This document shows, one piece after another, positions 1 through 8,730 of a stretch of 64,000 bases of DNA. The stretch covers positions 88,471 to 152,470 of the forward strand of contig JAGSHN010000020.1 of the NCBI GenBank assembly GCA_029855935.1, given 5' to 3'. Position 1 is the first letter of the stretch. Each line of letters begins with the position of its first letter. This stretch comes from Candidatus Thorarchaeota archaeon. GTDB taxonomy: Archaea; Asgardarchaeota; Thorarchaeia; Thorarchaeales; Thorarchaeaceae. The notes under the pieces are model-generated. The model ran no database searches, was not told where the DNA came from, and worked only from the letters and a program-made list of their open reading frames with translations. Made by a program: the position numbers and the translations under genes.

Positions 1-293
1 GACCTAGAGGCAACTCTGCGCCCAGACTCCTGTCAACTAGGGTATCTGAACTCGGCAACGGCATATGGAGAGAGTACCGTTGCAGCCAATCAAATCCTGC
101 GGTTGCTGGCTAGCCCCATCCTCAGACTGAGCCTCTTCGAAACGCACAGTAAGCCTTCCAAGCCGATGAACGTGCCAGCCAAGTGCAGTCCGTACCCACC
201 CATCCAAGCACTCCGTTTCAAGAATAGAACCCTTCTCTTAATCCTCTCTAGACCATAGAAACAATCGACTCAAAGTATCAAGAAACAGTCCAC
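1..293. other. Gene-free left edge
   Basis: No gene is supported in the first roughly 290 bases. One forward frame is open from base 1 to a TAG at 256-258, but its product (many Ser, Pro and Leu residues) matches nothing I recognise and its third-position GC is lower than in the real genes nearby. It could be the tail of a gene that starts outside the window. The stretch just before 294 is AT-rich and leads into the aminotransferase promoter. Confidence 0.4.
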
Positions 294-301
294 TTTATAT
301 A
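294..301 (+). promoter_or_regulatory. TATA box of the aminotransferase gene
   Basis: TTTATATA lies in an otherwise GC-rich context. Archaeal initiation usually occurs about 25 bases downstream, that is near 322-326. This places the transcript start after the GTG at 311 and the ATG at 317, and therefore favours the ATG at 353 as the translation start. Confidence 0.6.
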
Positions 302-352
302 ACTCCCGGAGTGCCAATGGATTGGTGCCGGAACTTGTTGGCAACGAGGAAC

Positions 353-1495
353 ATGGATATCCCGGTCAGTCAAATACGGCTGATCTTCAACAAGACAATT
401 GGCAGAAGGGACATCATCAACCTCACGGCGGGAATACCGGACTTTGACACACCGGACCACATCAAGAGAGCGGCGAAACGGGCAATAGAAGAGGGCTTCA
501 CACGCTACACGCACAATGCAGGCTACATCGAGACGCGAGAGGCAGTGGCGGAAAAACTGAGGCGCGACAACGGCATCGGTGCCAATCCCGAAACCGAGAT
601 AATGATGGTCGCTGGTGGGATGGGCGGCCTTCTCCTCGCCAACATGGTCTTGGTCAACCCTGGCGACGAGGTGATTGTACCAGACCCGGGCTTCGTGAGC
701 CACCCCGCCCACGCTGCCATTGCAGGTGCCAAGTCTGTCCCTGTGCGCCTCCGCAAGGAGAACAACTTTGGCCTTCTGGCCAGGGATGTGGAGGCCGCTG
801 TGACAAGAAAGACCAAGCTACTCATTCTCAACAGCCCAAACAACCCGACTGGCGGGATCACATCGGACAGGGAGACACGGAAGATTGTCGATCTTGCCCT
901 TCAGCACGACTTTTACATAGTCTCCGATGAGGCGTACGAACAGTTCTACTATACCGACCACAAGCCGCTCCTTCCGGGTAGCATCGAGGAGGCGCGGGAC
1001 CACGTCGTCTCAATCTTCTCGTTGTCCAAGACCTATGCAATGACCGGGTGGCGTATCGGAGCGGTTGTCGGACCTGCCGACATCATCCGTGCGATGGTCA
1101 AGCTCCAAGAACACTTCATAGCAATGCCAACCTCAATATCGCAGAAGGCAGCGGAGGCCGCTCTCACGGGTCCGCAGGACTGCGTCGAGATGATGCGACG
1201 TTCGTTCAGAGAGCGCAGGAGCCTGATAGTGGAAGGCCTTCAGAAGATAGAGGGAATGGAGGTCGCGGCACCCTCTGGTGCCTTCTATGTGTTCCCTGAC
1301 GTCTCGGCCTACGGGATGAGATCATACGACCTTGTGATGAAGATGCTCAATGAGATTGGAGTGGCCACTGTTCACGGCTCGGCTTTTGGAGCTGGTGGGG
1401 AGGGGTTCATCAGGATATGCTACGCTGTGTCCAAGCGACGAATACTGAGAGCACTCAAGCTCATGTCAGACTACCTGCCACAGCTCCTCAGATGA
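353..1495 (+). CDS. PLP-dependent class I/II aminotransferase
   Basis: Fold-type I aminotransferase of the aspartate/aromatic group, about 380 residues, the normal family length. It transfers an amino group between an amino acid and a 2-oxo acid in the cytoplasm. Visible motifs are the N-terminal TAGIPDFDTP substrate-binding stretch, the NSPNNPTGG loop, SDEAYEQF around the PLP-ring aspartate, SLSKTYAMTGWRIG with the Schiff-base lysine, and the C-terminal FIRICYA with the carboxylate-binding arginine. In-frame GTG at 311 and ATG at 317 exist, but ATG 353 has GAGG just upstream and fits the TATA box at 294-301. Substrate specificity cannot be read from sequence. It stands upstream of a decayed sugar-acid module in the same orientation. 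Confidence 0.9.
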   Translation: MDIPVSQIRLIFNKTIGRRDIINLTAGIPDFDTPDHIKRAAKRAIEEGFTRYTHNAGYIETREAVAEKLRRDNGIGANPETEIMMVAGGMGGLLLANMVLVNPGDEVIVPDPGFVSHPAHAAIAGAKSVPVRLRKENNFGLLARDVEAAVTRKTKLLILNSPNNPTGGITSDRETRKIVDLALQHDFYIVSDEAYEQFYYTDHKPLLPGSIEEARDHVVSIFSLSKTYAMTGWRIGAVVGPADIIRAMVKLQEHFIAMPTSISQKAAEAALTGPQDCVEMMRRSFRERRSLIVEGLQKIEGMEVAAPSGAFYVFPDVSAYGMRSYDLVMKMLNEIGVATVHGSAFGAGGEGFIRICYAVSKRRILRALKLMSDYLPQLLR

Positions 1496-1574
1496 CGCGG
1501 GACCCGGCTATGCGGCAGATCTGACATAGGCGCAGTCATCAGCTCTCGACAGTCTAGGATTCAGAGCGTGATGG

Positions 1575-2570
1575 ATGGGACAAGACATAGTGAGATTCGG
1601 AGAGGTCGTGCTGTGACTGTCACCGCCGAACTTTGTGCGTATCTCACAGACATACTCCTTCGATGCCCACGCCGGCGGCGCGGACATGGGTGCTACCATC
1701 GCCTGCGCCCGCCTAGGACTGAGTGTGGCCCGTGTCACTAAAGTGGACGACAACTCGATAGGACATTTTCTGAGGAATCAGGCGCGACTGCTCGGCGTGG
1801 ACACGTCTCACATTATGTGGGATTGCGATAGCAGATGCGGAGTCTACTTCTTTGAGTTTGGAGCGGCTCCAAGGACTAACCGCGTCATCTATGGCAGGAA
1901 GGACTCAGCGATCAGCAAGCTAAGGCCAGGCGAGATACTTTGGCGGGAGTTCCTCAAGGAGACAAAGGTGTTCCACACAAGCGGGATCACGCCCGCACTG
2001 AGTCCCAACTGCGCCGAGGCGACCATGGAGGCTCTCAAGACTGCCAAGGAAATGGGCTGCAAGGTCTCATGTGACGTGAACTACAGGGGCAAGCTCTGGA
2101 GTCCTGAGGAGGCAAGAGCATTCACGGAACCAGCCTCTGAGTATATCGACATCCTGATCACGACAGAGGAAGACACCAAGGTCATCTACGGTATCGAGGG
2201 TGAGAGCTACGAGGATGTGGCGAGGTAACTAACCGACAAGTTCGGATTCGAAATCGTTGTGATCACCCTTCGCGAAACACCCTCGGTGTGGCACAACAGA
2301 TGGTCCGTCTTCGCCTATAGCGACGGAGAGGTGTACCGGAGCCCTGGCTATGACACCGAGTTCGTGGACCGCCTCGGTGGGGATGACTCTTGCAGTGCGG
2401 GGTTCCTGTACGGCTATCTCAAGTATGGCGACCTGCAGAAGGCTGTCGAGTTTGGTGCTGCCTTCTCGGCATTGAAACACTCGATACCGGGCGACCTCGC
2501 CTTCATCTACAAGTCCGAGGCAGAGAAGCTGATGAAGGGCCGCGAACGCGGGCTCCGGATAGAGTGGTGA
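1575..2570 (+). pseudogene. kdgK: 2-keto-3-deoxygluconate kinase (PfkB family), two in-frame stops
   Basis: A PfkB-family sugar kinase reading frame runs from ATG 1575 to the stop at 2570, interrupted twice in the same frame. The first stop is TGA at 1614-1616, between FGEVVL and LSPPNFVRIS, where the family has LRLSPP; a CGA-to-TGA change explains it. The second is TAA at 2226-2228, between SYEDVAR and LTDKFGFEIVV. The sequence is otherwise well preserved (FDAHAGGADMGATIACARLGL, DVNYRGKLW, FVDRLGGDDS). The anion-hole motif usually GAGD reads GGDD, a further departure, although the catalytic aspartate is still present. The intact enzyme would phosphorylate KDG to KDPG, the substrate of the aldolase encoded next. 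Sequencing error is possible, but two separate stops plus a lesion in the neighbour favour real decay. Confidence 0.85.
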
Positions 2571-2576
2571 TCACAA

Positions 2577-3234
2577 TGAGTGGCTGGAAGAAATCGGATG
2601 CTATGGACCTGATCGACAGGACCGCACTGATACCAATCATACGCGTCGACGACCCTGAGACTGCGGTCAAGGTTGCTGAGGCCTTTGTGGAGGGAGGCGT
2701 GAACATTGTCGAGGTGACCTTCAGCGTCCCTGGTGCAATTGGGGTGGTGAAGACGCTGACTGAGCGACTGGGCGAAGACGTCCTCATTGGAACTGGCACC
2801 GTTCTCGATGATGCTACGGCGCGACAGGCAATACTGGCAGGCGCCCAGTTCATCGTGAGCCCAGTCTACTCTCGCGGACTCATTGAGATGTGCAGAAGAT
2901 ATGACCGGCCGTGCTTCCCGGGCGCTATGACACCCACCGATATCCTTGAGGCCTATACTATGGGCGCCGACGCGGTGAAGGTGTTTCCCTGCGGCAGCCT
3001 CGGGGGCGCCGCGTACATCAAGGCCGTGAGAGCACCCCTGCCTCAGAATGACCTAGTCCCCACTGGGGGCGTGAACCTCAAGACCGCTGGACCGCTGCTC
3101 AAGGCCTGTGCTTTCGCTCTTGGCGCGGGAGCGCAATCACCGATAGGAAGGCCATCTCAGAGGGTCGTTTCGAAGTCATCACTGAGAGTGTGCGAAAGTT
3201 TATGGAAGTGGCTCGAAGGTATCGCGGCAGGTAG
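2577..3234 (+). pseudogene. eda: KDPG/KHG aldolase, frameshifted near the C-terminus
   Basis: Class I aldolase of the KDPG/KHG family, which cleaves 2-keto-3-deoxy-6-phosphogluconate to pyruvate and glyceraldehyde 3-phosphate. ATG 2577 lies 6 bases after the kinase stop. Family landmarks are ALIPIIRVDD, the glutamate in VEVTFSVPG, GTGTVLD, FPGAMTPTDI, the Schiff-base lysine in ADAVKVFPC and VPTGGVNL. After FALGAG the frame is lost: the expected continuation (TDRKAISEGRFEVITESVRK and on to the TAG at 3232-3234) lies in another frame. One base missing near 3131 accounts for this. In the unshifted frame translation runs on with unrelated sequence to 3328, across the converging hydrolase gene. 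The core barrel would still be made, so partial function cannot be excluded. Confidence 0.8.
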
Positions 3235-3235
3235 A

Positions 3236-4069
3236 CTACAGCCTCTCCGTTATCCAGTTGACGGCATCCTGCATCACAACTTCGCCCCCTTCCTCGTCGA
3301 AGGGCTCGTGATAGAGGCCCTCATATGAGCGCCACGTCTTGTCCGCCGATGCGAGATTGTCGTAGAACTTCCTTGTCACCTCCGGGACGACGATGAGGTC
3401 CTCCTCCGACTGCTGAACGAGGACGGGAATCGCGATGGTAGGCGCTGCGGCCCTAGCTCGCGACGTTGAGGCAAAGCCCTCGGCAGCAAACCGGGCAGTG
3501 ACGAAGTCGTATCTCAACGGATCCTCCTGATTGCGTCTCACCGTTTCTGGATCTTTCGAGATGAGCGAGAGGTCCAGTCCGTTGGCGATTGGCCTCTTGA
3601 CATTGATTGCCGACATCAACCTGACGAGTGCCCGAAGGACCCTGCTCACCTTCAACCTCTCACTCAGGCCCGGGTTGACGACTATCATACCGTCGAGCCT
3701 GTCCTGATGTTGTTCAGCATAGAGAACGCTTAGCAATCCGCCAAAGGAATGGCCCCATAGGAAAAGCTTCATTCCCGGATGGTGCTCTCGGATCCTGTCG
3801 ACAAGTGCGTCGATGTCGTAGACGAATTCTTGGATACTCTCTACGTGACCCTTTATGCCATCGTATCTACCAAACGCACGGAGGTCCGGCACATAGACAA
3901 CAAGGCCAGCCTCAGCAAAAGACCTCGGCGGAGTGATCAGCAGACCGCTGTGTGCGCCAAGCCCGTGGATGCACAGCACAACACCCCGGGGCTCGCCATC
4001 GGGGTGATACAGCTTCAGAAACATCTTCTTTCCGTCGTAGCCGACGTACTCGCTCTCTTCCTCTCTCAT
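3236..4069 (-). CDS. Alpha/beta hydrolase, monoacylglycerol-lipase-like
   Basis: Serine hydrolase of the lysophospholipase/monoglyceride-lipase group, about 277 residues. The nucleophile elbow is GHSFGG, the oxyanion region is CIHGLGAHSG, and later landmarks are QQSEEDLIVV (acid residue) and YEGLYHEPFDE (catalytic His). No signal peptide, so probably cytoplasmic and acting on an ester lipid or small ester. The frame is open 120 bases further upstream, but ATG 4069 has a GAGG site and a TATA-like stretch lies near 4123-4133. It converges on the aldolase pseudogene; the two stops are one base apart. Confidence 0.85.
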   Translation of the reverse strand: MREEESEYVGYDGKKMFLKLYHPDGEPRGVVLCIHGLGAHSGLLITPPRSFAEAGLVVYVPDLRAFGRYDGIKGHVESIQEFVYDIDALVDRIREHHPGMKLFLWGHSFGGLLSVLYAEQHQDRLDGMIVVNPGLSERLKVSRVLRALVRLMSAINVKRPIANGLDLSLISKDPETVRRNQEDPLRYDFVTARFAAEGFASTSRARAAAPTIAIPVLVQQSEEDLIVVPEVTRKFYDNLASADKTWRSYEGLYHEPFDEEGGEVVMQDAVNWITERL

Positions 4070-4277
4070 TGGAATCGGCCTCGTGACAAGGAAGACATTG
4101 ATACTTGCATTCTCGTTTCCTTGGTGGGATAAAAAGGATTGCCAGTCACATACCGAAGCTCCTAGTGGTACCAGCAGGGAGCATGTCACAACTCAGGTTT
4201 CACCACAGCCTCTTCCCAGTAGCGGGACGAAGAGTCCCACACGGTGAACCGGCAAGTCTCTCGTGCAACGGGAGTCA

Positions 4278-4324
4278 ATATTTATAAGCGCACTTATATA
4301 CGACCGAGTAGTCCTATATAAAGG
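4278..4324 (+). promoter_or_regulatory. Three TATA-like boxes upstream of tbp
   Basis: Three TATA-like elements lie within 47 bases: ATATTTATAAG at 4278-4288, CTTATATAC at 4293-4301 and CCTATATAAAGG at 4313-4324. Initiation 25 bases after the first two would give a short leader carrying the GGAGGAG site at 4329-4335. The third lies over the expected transcript start and only 15 bases before the ATG, so TBP bound there could block its own gene. That autoregulation is inference. Confidence 0.5.
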
Positions 4325-4339
4325 GGCAGGAGGAGCACT

Positions 4340-4945
4340 ATGCCTCGACCAAAACCGAAGACGAAGATAGAGAATGTGGTAGCATCAGTCATTCTGAACC
4401 AGCGGCTTGACCTCGATGAGATTGCCGCAACAATGCCCAACGTGGAGTTTGACCCCGAACAATTCCCGGGCCTGGTGTACAGGCTCAAGAAGCCGAAGAC
4501 GGCCACACTGATCTTCAACAGTGGCAAGATGGTCTGCACGGGAGCAAAATCGGAGAAAGAGGCCCGACGCGCCGTACACAAGATAGTCAAGAACATTCGT
4601 GAGGCTGGAATTGAGATCACGGGAAAGCCGATCATAGTGGTACAGAACATAGTGGCGAGTGCCAGCCTCGGTGCAGAGCTGAACCTCGAGCTGGCCGCGA
4701 TGAAGCTGGAGAACACTCTCTATGAGCCCGAGCAGTTCCCGGGTCTTATATATAGAATGCGTGACCCGAAGGTGGTCATCCTGCTCTTCGGCTCCGGCAA
4801 GCTTGTCATCACGGGAGCCAAGTTCGAGTCGCAGATCGATGAGGCCGCCGAGAAGGTCATGGACAGGCTCATAGAGCTCGGAGTGATGCGAATCCCGGAG
4901 GGCGAGGACTGGAGTATAGAAGAAGAGGAGGAAGAGGAGGAATAG
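4340..4945 (+). CDS. tbp: TATA-binding protein
   Basis: Archaeal general transcription factor TBP, 201 residues, which binds TATA boxes and recruits TFB and RNA polymerase. Two TBP repeats are clear, about residues 10-97 and 100-188, each with the pattern VAS, PEQFPGL[VI]YR, then F-x-SGK and ITGAK or CTGAK; the paired phenylalanines that kink DNA are in these stretches. A short basic N-terminus precedes repeat 1. The C-terminus ends in a run of glutamates, a tail known in several archaeal TBPs. A strong GGAGGAG site sits 4 bases before the ATG. Confidence 0.97.
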   Translation: MPRPKPKTKIENVVASVILNQRLDLDEIAATMPNVEFDPEQFPGLVYRLKKPKTATLIFNSGKMVCTGAKSEKEARRAVHKIVKNIREAGIEITGKPIIVVQNIVASASLGAELNLELAAMKLENTLYEPEQFPGLIYRMRDPKVVILLFGSGKLVITGAKFESQIDEAAEKVMDRLIELGVMRIPEGEDWSIEEEEEEEE

Positions 4946-4965
4946 CACAGACTCTCCTCAAAGCT

Positions 4966-4998
4966 GGGAGATGGCCGGCCTACAGACCGGCCACTCTC
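4966..4998. other. Hairpin between the converging tbp and protease genes
   Basis: A stem formed by TGGCCGG and CCGGCCA with the 8-base loop CCTACAGA, extended by a second 5-base stem beyond one bulged A. It sits in the 86-base gap between two converging genes. Archaeal termination relies mainly on T-runs, and no T-run follows, so this is better described as a possible 3'-end stability element than as a terminator. Confidence 0.45.
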
Positions 4999-5031
4999 AA
5001 CCCAACGCGTCAAATCTAATCTCATTCTCCC

Positions 5032-6192
5032 TCAGAATATCTCGAAACCAAGTGGTGGTATTGACAGAATCAGCACCACCATGGCCACTATGAACAGCAC
5101 GACACGGAGCGGGTTAACAGGAACCGTGTCGTTCAGCGGGCCTGGATGCTCCATTCCTCGCGATAGCAGCAAGACCAGCACGGCCATCATGAAATAGCCA
5201 GCGAGAGCCATTACTATCACCGCCGCCCAGCCGATGTACTTGTGCGTCCTCGAACTGACAAGGGCTCTGAGGGCATGACCACCGTCAAGCTGGCTGGTGG
5301 GGAACAGGTTGAGCGCCGTGACAAGGCATCCCACCCATCCGGCAAATGCCACAGGGTGCAGGAATAGGGTGCCGCCAGGCGGAATCCGACCGCCGAATAG
5401 CTGTTCGTAGAGGATGAAGATGAACGGCACTGGAAGTGAGCCAGTCATATTCGGGAATGCTGCGTCAATGGCCTCAAGCTGATCTGCAGTGACGGGGACT
5501 GACAAGAGGAACCCCACATACAGCACGACCAGGGTGACAGCAAAGCCCGCAAAGGGACCAGCCACACCGAGGTCAAACAGGTCTCTCCTGGCACGGGGAG
5601 GACTCTTCTGCTGGATGAACGCTCCGAAGGTGCCACCGATAGAGGGCAGGCCGGGGATAAAGTACGGAGGAGTGGCCTCGATATGTCGTTTCTTTGCCAT
5701 CGTGTAGTGGCCCATCTCGTGCGTCGCAATGATCCCCATCAGAGAGAGAATGAAGATCCCGGTCACAAAGATGATGTCCCAGACCGTCCAGCCACCGGGA
5801 TAGAAGAGCGTTAGAAATACCGGGCTTATTGCCTGAAGGAACCCGCCCAAAGCAATGGTCGCAAGCGTTGCAACGAAGAGTGCGTAGTTTATTCGTATGT
5901 CAGACTTGCCCTCTCGCTGGATTGGAACAAAACGTACCACATACGTTCCGGCACGGCGGTCGTGCCACCGCACGATAGGCCAGACCCGAAGCTGCTCGGC
6001 CGCAGCATCGAGCTCGGAGAAGACCCACTCCTGCTCCTCTCGGCGGGGTATCACGCCGTCAGGCCATCTGAAGAGGAACACAGGCTGGCCGAACTCCAGC
6101 GCGCTGGCCAGCACCTCGAAATGACGTGAGAGAACGTTATTGAGCTCCGTGAATGTCGGGTAGCTCAGTACCCGTCCACTGTAATCATCCAT
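5032..6192 (-). CDS. Site-2-protease family membrane metalloprotease (M50)
   Basis: Intramembrane zinc protease of family M50, 386 residues. An N-terminal soluble segment of about 100 residues is followed by six or more hydrophobic segments. The zinc motif HEMGH is at about residues 158-162, and the third-ligand motif is in FPTSQLDGGHALRAL near residue 300. The PPYFIPGLPSIGGTFGAFI stretch between them is typical of the archaeal/cyanobacterial EGY1-like subgroup. It probably cleaves a membrane-bound regulator or clears membrane fragments; no partner is visible. A TTG two codons upstream (6198) is an alternative start. Confidence 0.9.
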   Translation of the reverse strand: MDDYSGRVLSYPTFTELNNVLSRHFEVLASALEFGQPVFLFRWPDGVIPRREEQEWVFSELDAAAEQLRVWPIVRWHDRRAGTYVVRFVPIQREGKSDIRINYALFVATLATIALGGFLQAISPVFLTLFYPGGWTVWDIIFVTGIFILSLMGIIATHEMGHYTMAKKRHIEATPPYFIPGLPSIGGTFGAFIQQKSPPRARRDLFDLGVAGPFAGFAVTLVVLYVGFLLSVPVTADQLEAIDAAFPNMTGSLPVPFIFILYEQLFGGRIPPGGTLFLHPVAFAGWVGCLVTALNLFPTSQLDGGHALRALVSSRTHKYIGWAAVIVMALAGYFMMAVLVLLLSRGMEHPGPLNDTVPVNPLRVVLFIVAMVVLILSIPPLGFEIF

Positions 6193-6274
6193 AGCCAACC
6201 GTACTTGCCTCCGCCTTGAGCGGCAGACTTGCCTGCGCGCCTCTGCCTATAAGAATAATGCAGCAGGCAGAGCC

Positions 6275-8191
6275 CTACAACTCCAGCCGAGAGACTGTAC
6301 AGAACGTCTCATGGATTGTCTCCAAGAGGTCACCAGTCCCGTCGCAGCCCCCGACCAGAGTGACGGGAACACCAAGCTCCCGAAGCTGCTCCGCGAGTCT
6401 GCGGTCGGACTGGGGCGCTGTGGCCACAACAATCACATCGGCCGGAAGTATCGTTGTCTCTCCCTCAAGTTCGACCACCACGTTATTGAAGGAAACCTGT
6501 ACGACCGTGGCCTCTGTGTGCATCTTGACGCCTCGTTCGCGAAGCATCTTCAGAACAACCCATCTTGTCGAACGCCCCAGTCCAGCTCCAATCGCGCTAC
6601 CTCGTTCGACGATTGTCACATCTTGAGAGAACTGTGTGGCTCTCAGCGCGGCGTAGCACCCCAGCACCATTCCCCCGACAACGACAACGCGGTCCGCAAG
6701 TCCAACACCATATTCCATCACGTGCTGCGCAGACACAACGGTCGGGGACTCTACACCATCAACAGATGGTGCTGCGTCAATCGCTCCCATCGCACAGATG
6801 ACGTGGTCGAAACCCTCATTCCTCAGCATCTCCGCTGTCGCGTGCACTCCCAGCCTGAGGTCAACACTCAGACGCCGCAGCTCTCGCATCATATACGTGA
6901 CATACGAGGCGAACTCACCACGGCCGGGTGCCCGTGCTGCAAGCCTCAGTCCACCCCCCAAGATGGGTCGACGCTCGTAGAGAACAACCTCAACTCCTCT
7001 CAGAGCAAGAACTCTTGCGGCCTCCATTCCCGCGGGACCGCCGCCCACAACGGCAACCCGTCCCTCTGCCGGGGGACCGACACGTCGCTCACTCTCAAAA
7101 CCAGCCAGAGGGTTGATGGCACATGTGACGGCGCCAAGTGAGAACACACGGTCGAGGCAGCCCTGATTGCAACCCACGCAATAGCGGATCTCGTCCTCAC
7201 GGCCCTCTCGAATCTTGCCGACCACCTCAGGGTCTGCGATGAAGGCGCGAGCCATCCCTATGAGATGGACCCGTCCCCTATCAAGGATCCTCTGCGCCAC
7301 CGTCGGGCTGTTGATTCTGTTGCACGCTATGACCGGCACATCAACGACCTCTGAGATGCCCTCCGCCAAGTACGCGTAGTGACCGCGTGGGACATCCATC
7401 GTTATCTGCGGTACCCGGGACTCGTGCCACCCCCCGGTGACGTCGAAGCAGTCCACACCAGCCTCTTCAAACATCGGAGCAAGGCGCTTGTTGTCCTCGA
7501 GTGTGAGCCCACCCTCGACGAAGTCCTCCCCGCTCATTCGATACAGGACGGGGAGAGAAGGACCCACCGCGCGCCTGACTGCCTCGATCACCTCAAGAGG
7601 AAACCTTGCTCTGTTCTCAATGGGACCTCCGTAGTCGTCGGTACGCCTGTTTGTGCAGGGCGCGAGGAACTGATTGATGAGGTATCCGGCCGAACCAATG
7701 ATCTCAACGGCATCGAACCCGGCCCTCTTGGCGCGTGCAGCCGCGTGACCGAAGTTCTCCACCGTCCTGTGAATCTCTTCCACCGACAGAGGTCGCGGCG
7801 TCTCACGTGTCAGCCTGCTTGGGACATCGGAGGCAGATACTGGTTGCTCGCCAATCACGAGAGAGTGAGCGTATCTTCCCGCGTGATACAGCTGCGCCGC
7901 CACAGGGACCCCGTACTTGTGAATCACGTCGACTAGTCTCGCGAGGCCCTCTACGTGCTCGTCACGTGAGATTCCAATCATCGTGGGCAGACTCATCCCC
8001 AGACGCTCGGTGTAGCATCCGCCCACTATGATGAGCCCTGGTCTGTGGGCGGCCCTGGCCCTGTAGAACTCAACAAGCTTGTCAGAGATGAACCCGTCCT
8101 CACAATAGCCCAAGTGAGTCGCGGTCATGACTATTCTATTGTTGAGATGCAGAGCCCCTATTGACGCAGGGTCCATAAGCCTTGGCGACAC
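6275..8191 (-). CDS. NADH:flavin oxidoreductase, 2,4-dienoyl-CoA reductase type
   Basis: Old-yellow-enzyme family member with an attached FAD/NAD(P) domain, about 638 residues, close to FadH in length and layout. An FMN TIM barrel (LHLNNRIVMTATH, AQLYHAGRYA, DDYGGPIENRARF) is followed by a 4Fe-4S motif CVGCNQGC with a further Cys 11 residues later, then a flavin-binding GGGPAGMEAA motif and a second dinucleotide fold (VVVVGGMVLG). It reduces an enone such as an unsaturated acyl-CoA or xenobiotic with NAD(P)H. The frame is open upstream to 8362, but the extra part is not conserved. GTG 8191 has GAGGGG 5 bases before it and lies 80 bases after a TATA-like box at 8271-8280. Confidence 0.88.
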   Translation of the reverse strand: MSPRLMDPASIGALHLNNRIVMTATHLGYCEDGFISDKLVEFYRARAAHRPGLIIVGGCYTERLGMSLPTMIGISRDEHVEGLARLVDVIHKYGVPVAAQLYHAGRYAHSLVIGEQPVSASDVPSRLTRETPRPLSVEEIHRTVENFGHAAARAKRAGFDAVEIIGSAGYLINQFLAPCTNRRTDDYGGPIENRARFPLEVIEAVRRAVGPSLPVLYRMSGEDFVEGGLTLEDNKRLAPMFEEAGVDCFDVTGGWHESRVPQITMDVPRGHYAYLAEGISEVVDVPVIACNRINSPTVAQRILDRGRVHLIGMARAFIADPEVVGKIREGREDEIRYCVGCNQGCLDRVFSLGAVTCAINPLAGFESERRVGPPAEGRVAVVGGGPAGMEAARVLALRGVEVVLYERRPILGGGLRLAARAPGRGEFASYVTYMMRELRRLSVDLRLGVHATAEMLRNEGFDHVICAMGAIDAAPSVDGVESPTVVSAQHVMEYGVGLADRVVVVGGMVLGCYAALRATQFSQDVTIVERGSAIGAGLGRSTRWVVLKMLRERGVKMHTEATVVQVSFNNVVVELEGETTILPADVIVVATAPQSDRRLAEQLRELGVPVTLVGGCDGTGDLLETIHETFCTVSRLEL

Positions 8192-8270
8192 GGTGATCCC
8201 CTCGGTGCGGGCGAAGAACTCGTTCAAATACCTACTGGCCAACTTGTGACTGTCAAGTCTCGGATGATTC

Positions 8271-8280
8271 TTATTAAGGC
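8271..8280 (-). promoter_or_regulatory. TATA-like box for the reductase gene
   Basis: Read on the minus strand this is GCCTTAATAA. It would place the transcript start near 8250, inside the upstream open extension of the reductase frame, which supports the GTG start at 8191. Confidence 0.4.
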
Positions 8281-8406
8281 CAACGCGCATCGGTGTTCGC
8301 ACTGGCTCGTTTGTGACCATAGATTTGCACTCCACGCCCGTAAATTCGTCGCGTGCTCTCATACGGGCTGCTTACGGACCGGCTCGACATCTTCTACCGA
8401 GGAAAA

Positions 8407-8580
8407 ATGACCGCGATACGCAACGCATCCGACTTTCCGGACCTTCCGGACCCCCTCCCGTGGGAGGCAATGCCGGAGACCCCGGAGCCTGTGACTCCCT
8501 GGGAGGCAATGCCAGATCTTCCGGATCCTCTTCCGTGGAAGGCGATGCCGGAGACTCCAGAGCCTGTCACCCCCTGGTAG
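8407..8580 (+). CDS. Proline-tryptophan repeat microprotein
   Basis: A 57-residue protein of unknown function, starting at ATG 8407 with GAGG just upstream. After an 11-residue head it consists of two copies of a 25-residue unit, each made of two related halves (DLPDPLPWEAM and PETPEPVTPW), giving repeated P-x-P-x-x-P-W motifs. The last copy ends at the stop codon. Within the 20 aligned codons of the two copies I count nine synonymous changes and one amino-acid change (E to K), which argues strongly that the protein is real and under selection. The composition (Pro, acidic, Trp, Met) suggests an extended or disordered ligand for a protein-binding domain. It is divergent from the reductase gene. 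No homolog is recognised. Confidence 0.65.
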   Translation: MTAIRNASDFPDLPDPLPWEAMPETPEPVTPWEAMPDLPDPLPWKAMPETPEPVTPW

Positions 8581-8730
8581 GGTGGCGCAGACGGGGGGCC
8601 TCGGACCCAAAGACCTGGCACCGGGACCCCCCGCACAACTTCTCTTCCTAGACCATTCCATGCGTCGGCCTCAGCACGCAATGGACAAGATTCTTCTACA
8701 GGGCAGCCCAAGCGAGGCCCGTGTGTGTGA

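Noticed and set aside
1-258. Open forward frame from the left edge to a TAG at 256-258
   Set aside because: Product resembles nothing I know, and third-position GC is lower than in neighbouring genes; an 85-codon open frame can arise by chance.
1614-1616. TGA as a selenocysteine or pyrrolysine codon
   Set aside because: The site corresponds to a conserved Arg in the L-R-L-S motif, and a second, different stop (TAA) follows in the same gene, which recoding would not explain.
2390-3328. Long forward frame joining the kinase tail region to the aldolase
   Set aside because: The part before 2577 is out of frame with the kinase and has no family match; the aldolase starts at ATG 2577.
4921-4942. 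GAGGAG-rich run at the tbp 3' end as a ribosome-binding cluster or repeat
   Set aside because: It encodes the glutamate tail of TBP.
4966-4998. Bacterial-type intrinsic terminator
   Set aside because: A stable stem is present, but no T-run follows on either strand.
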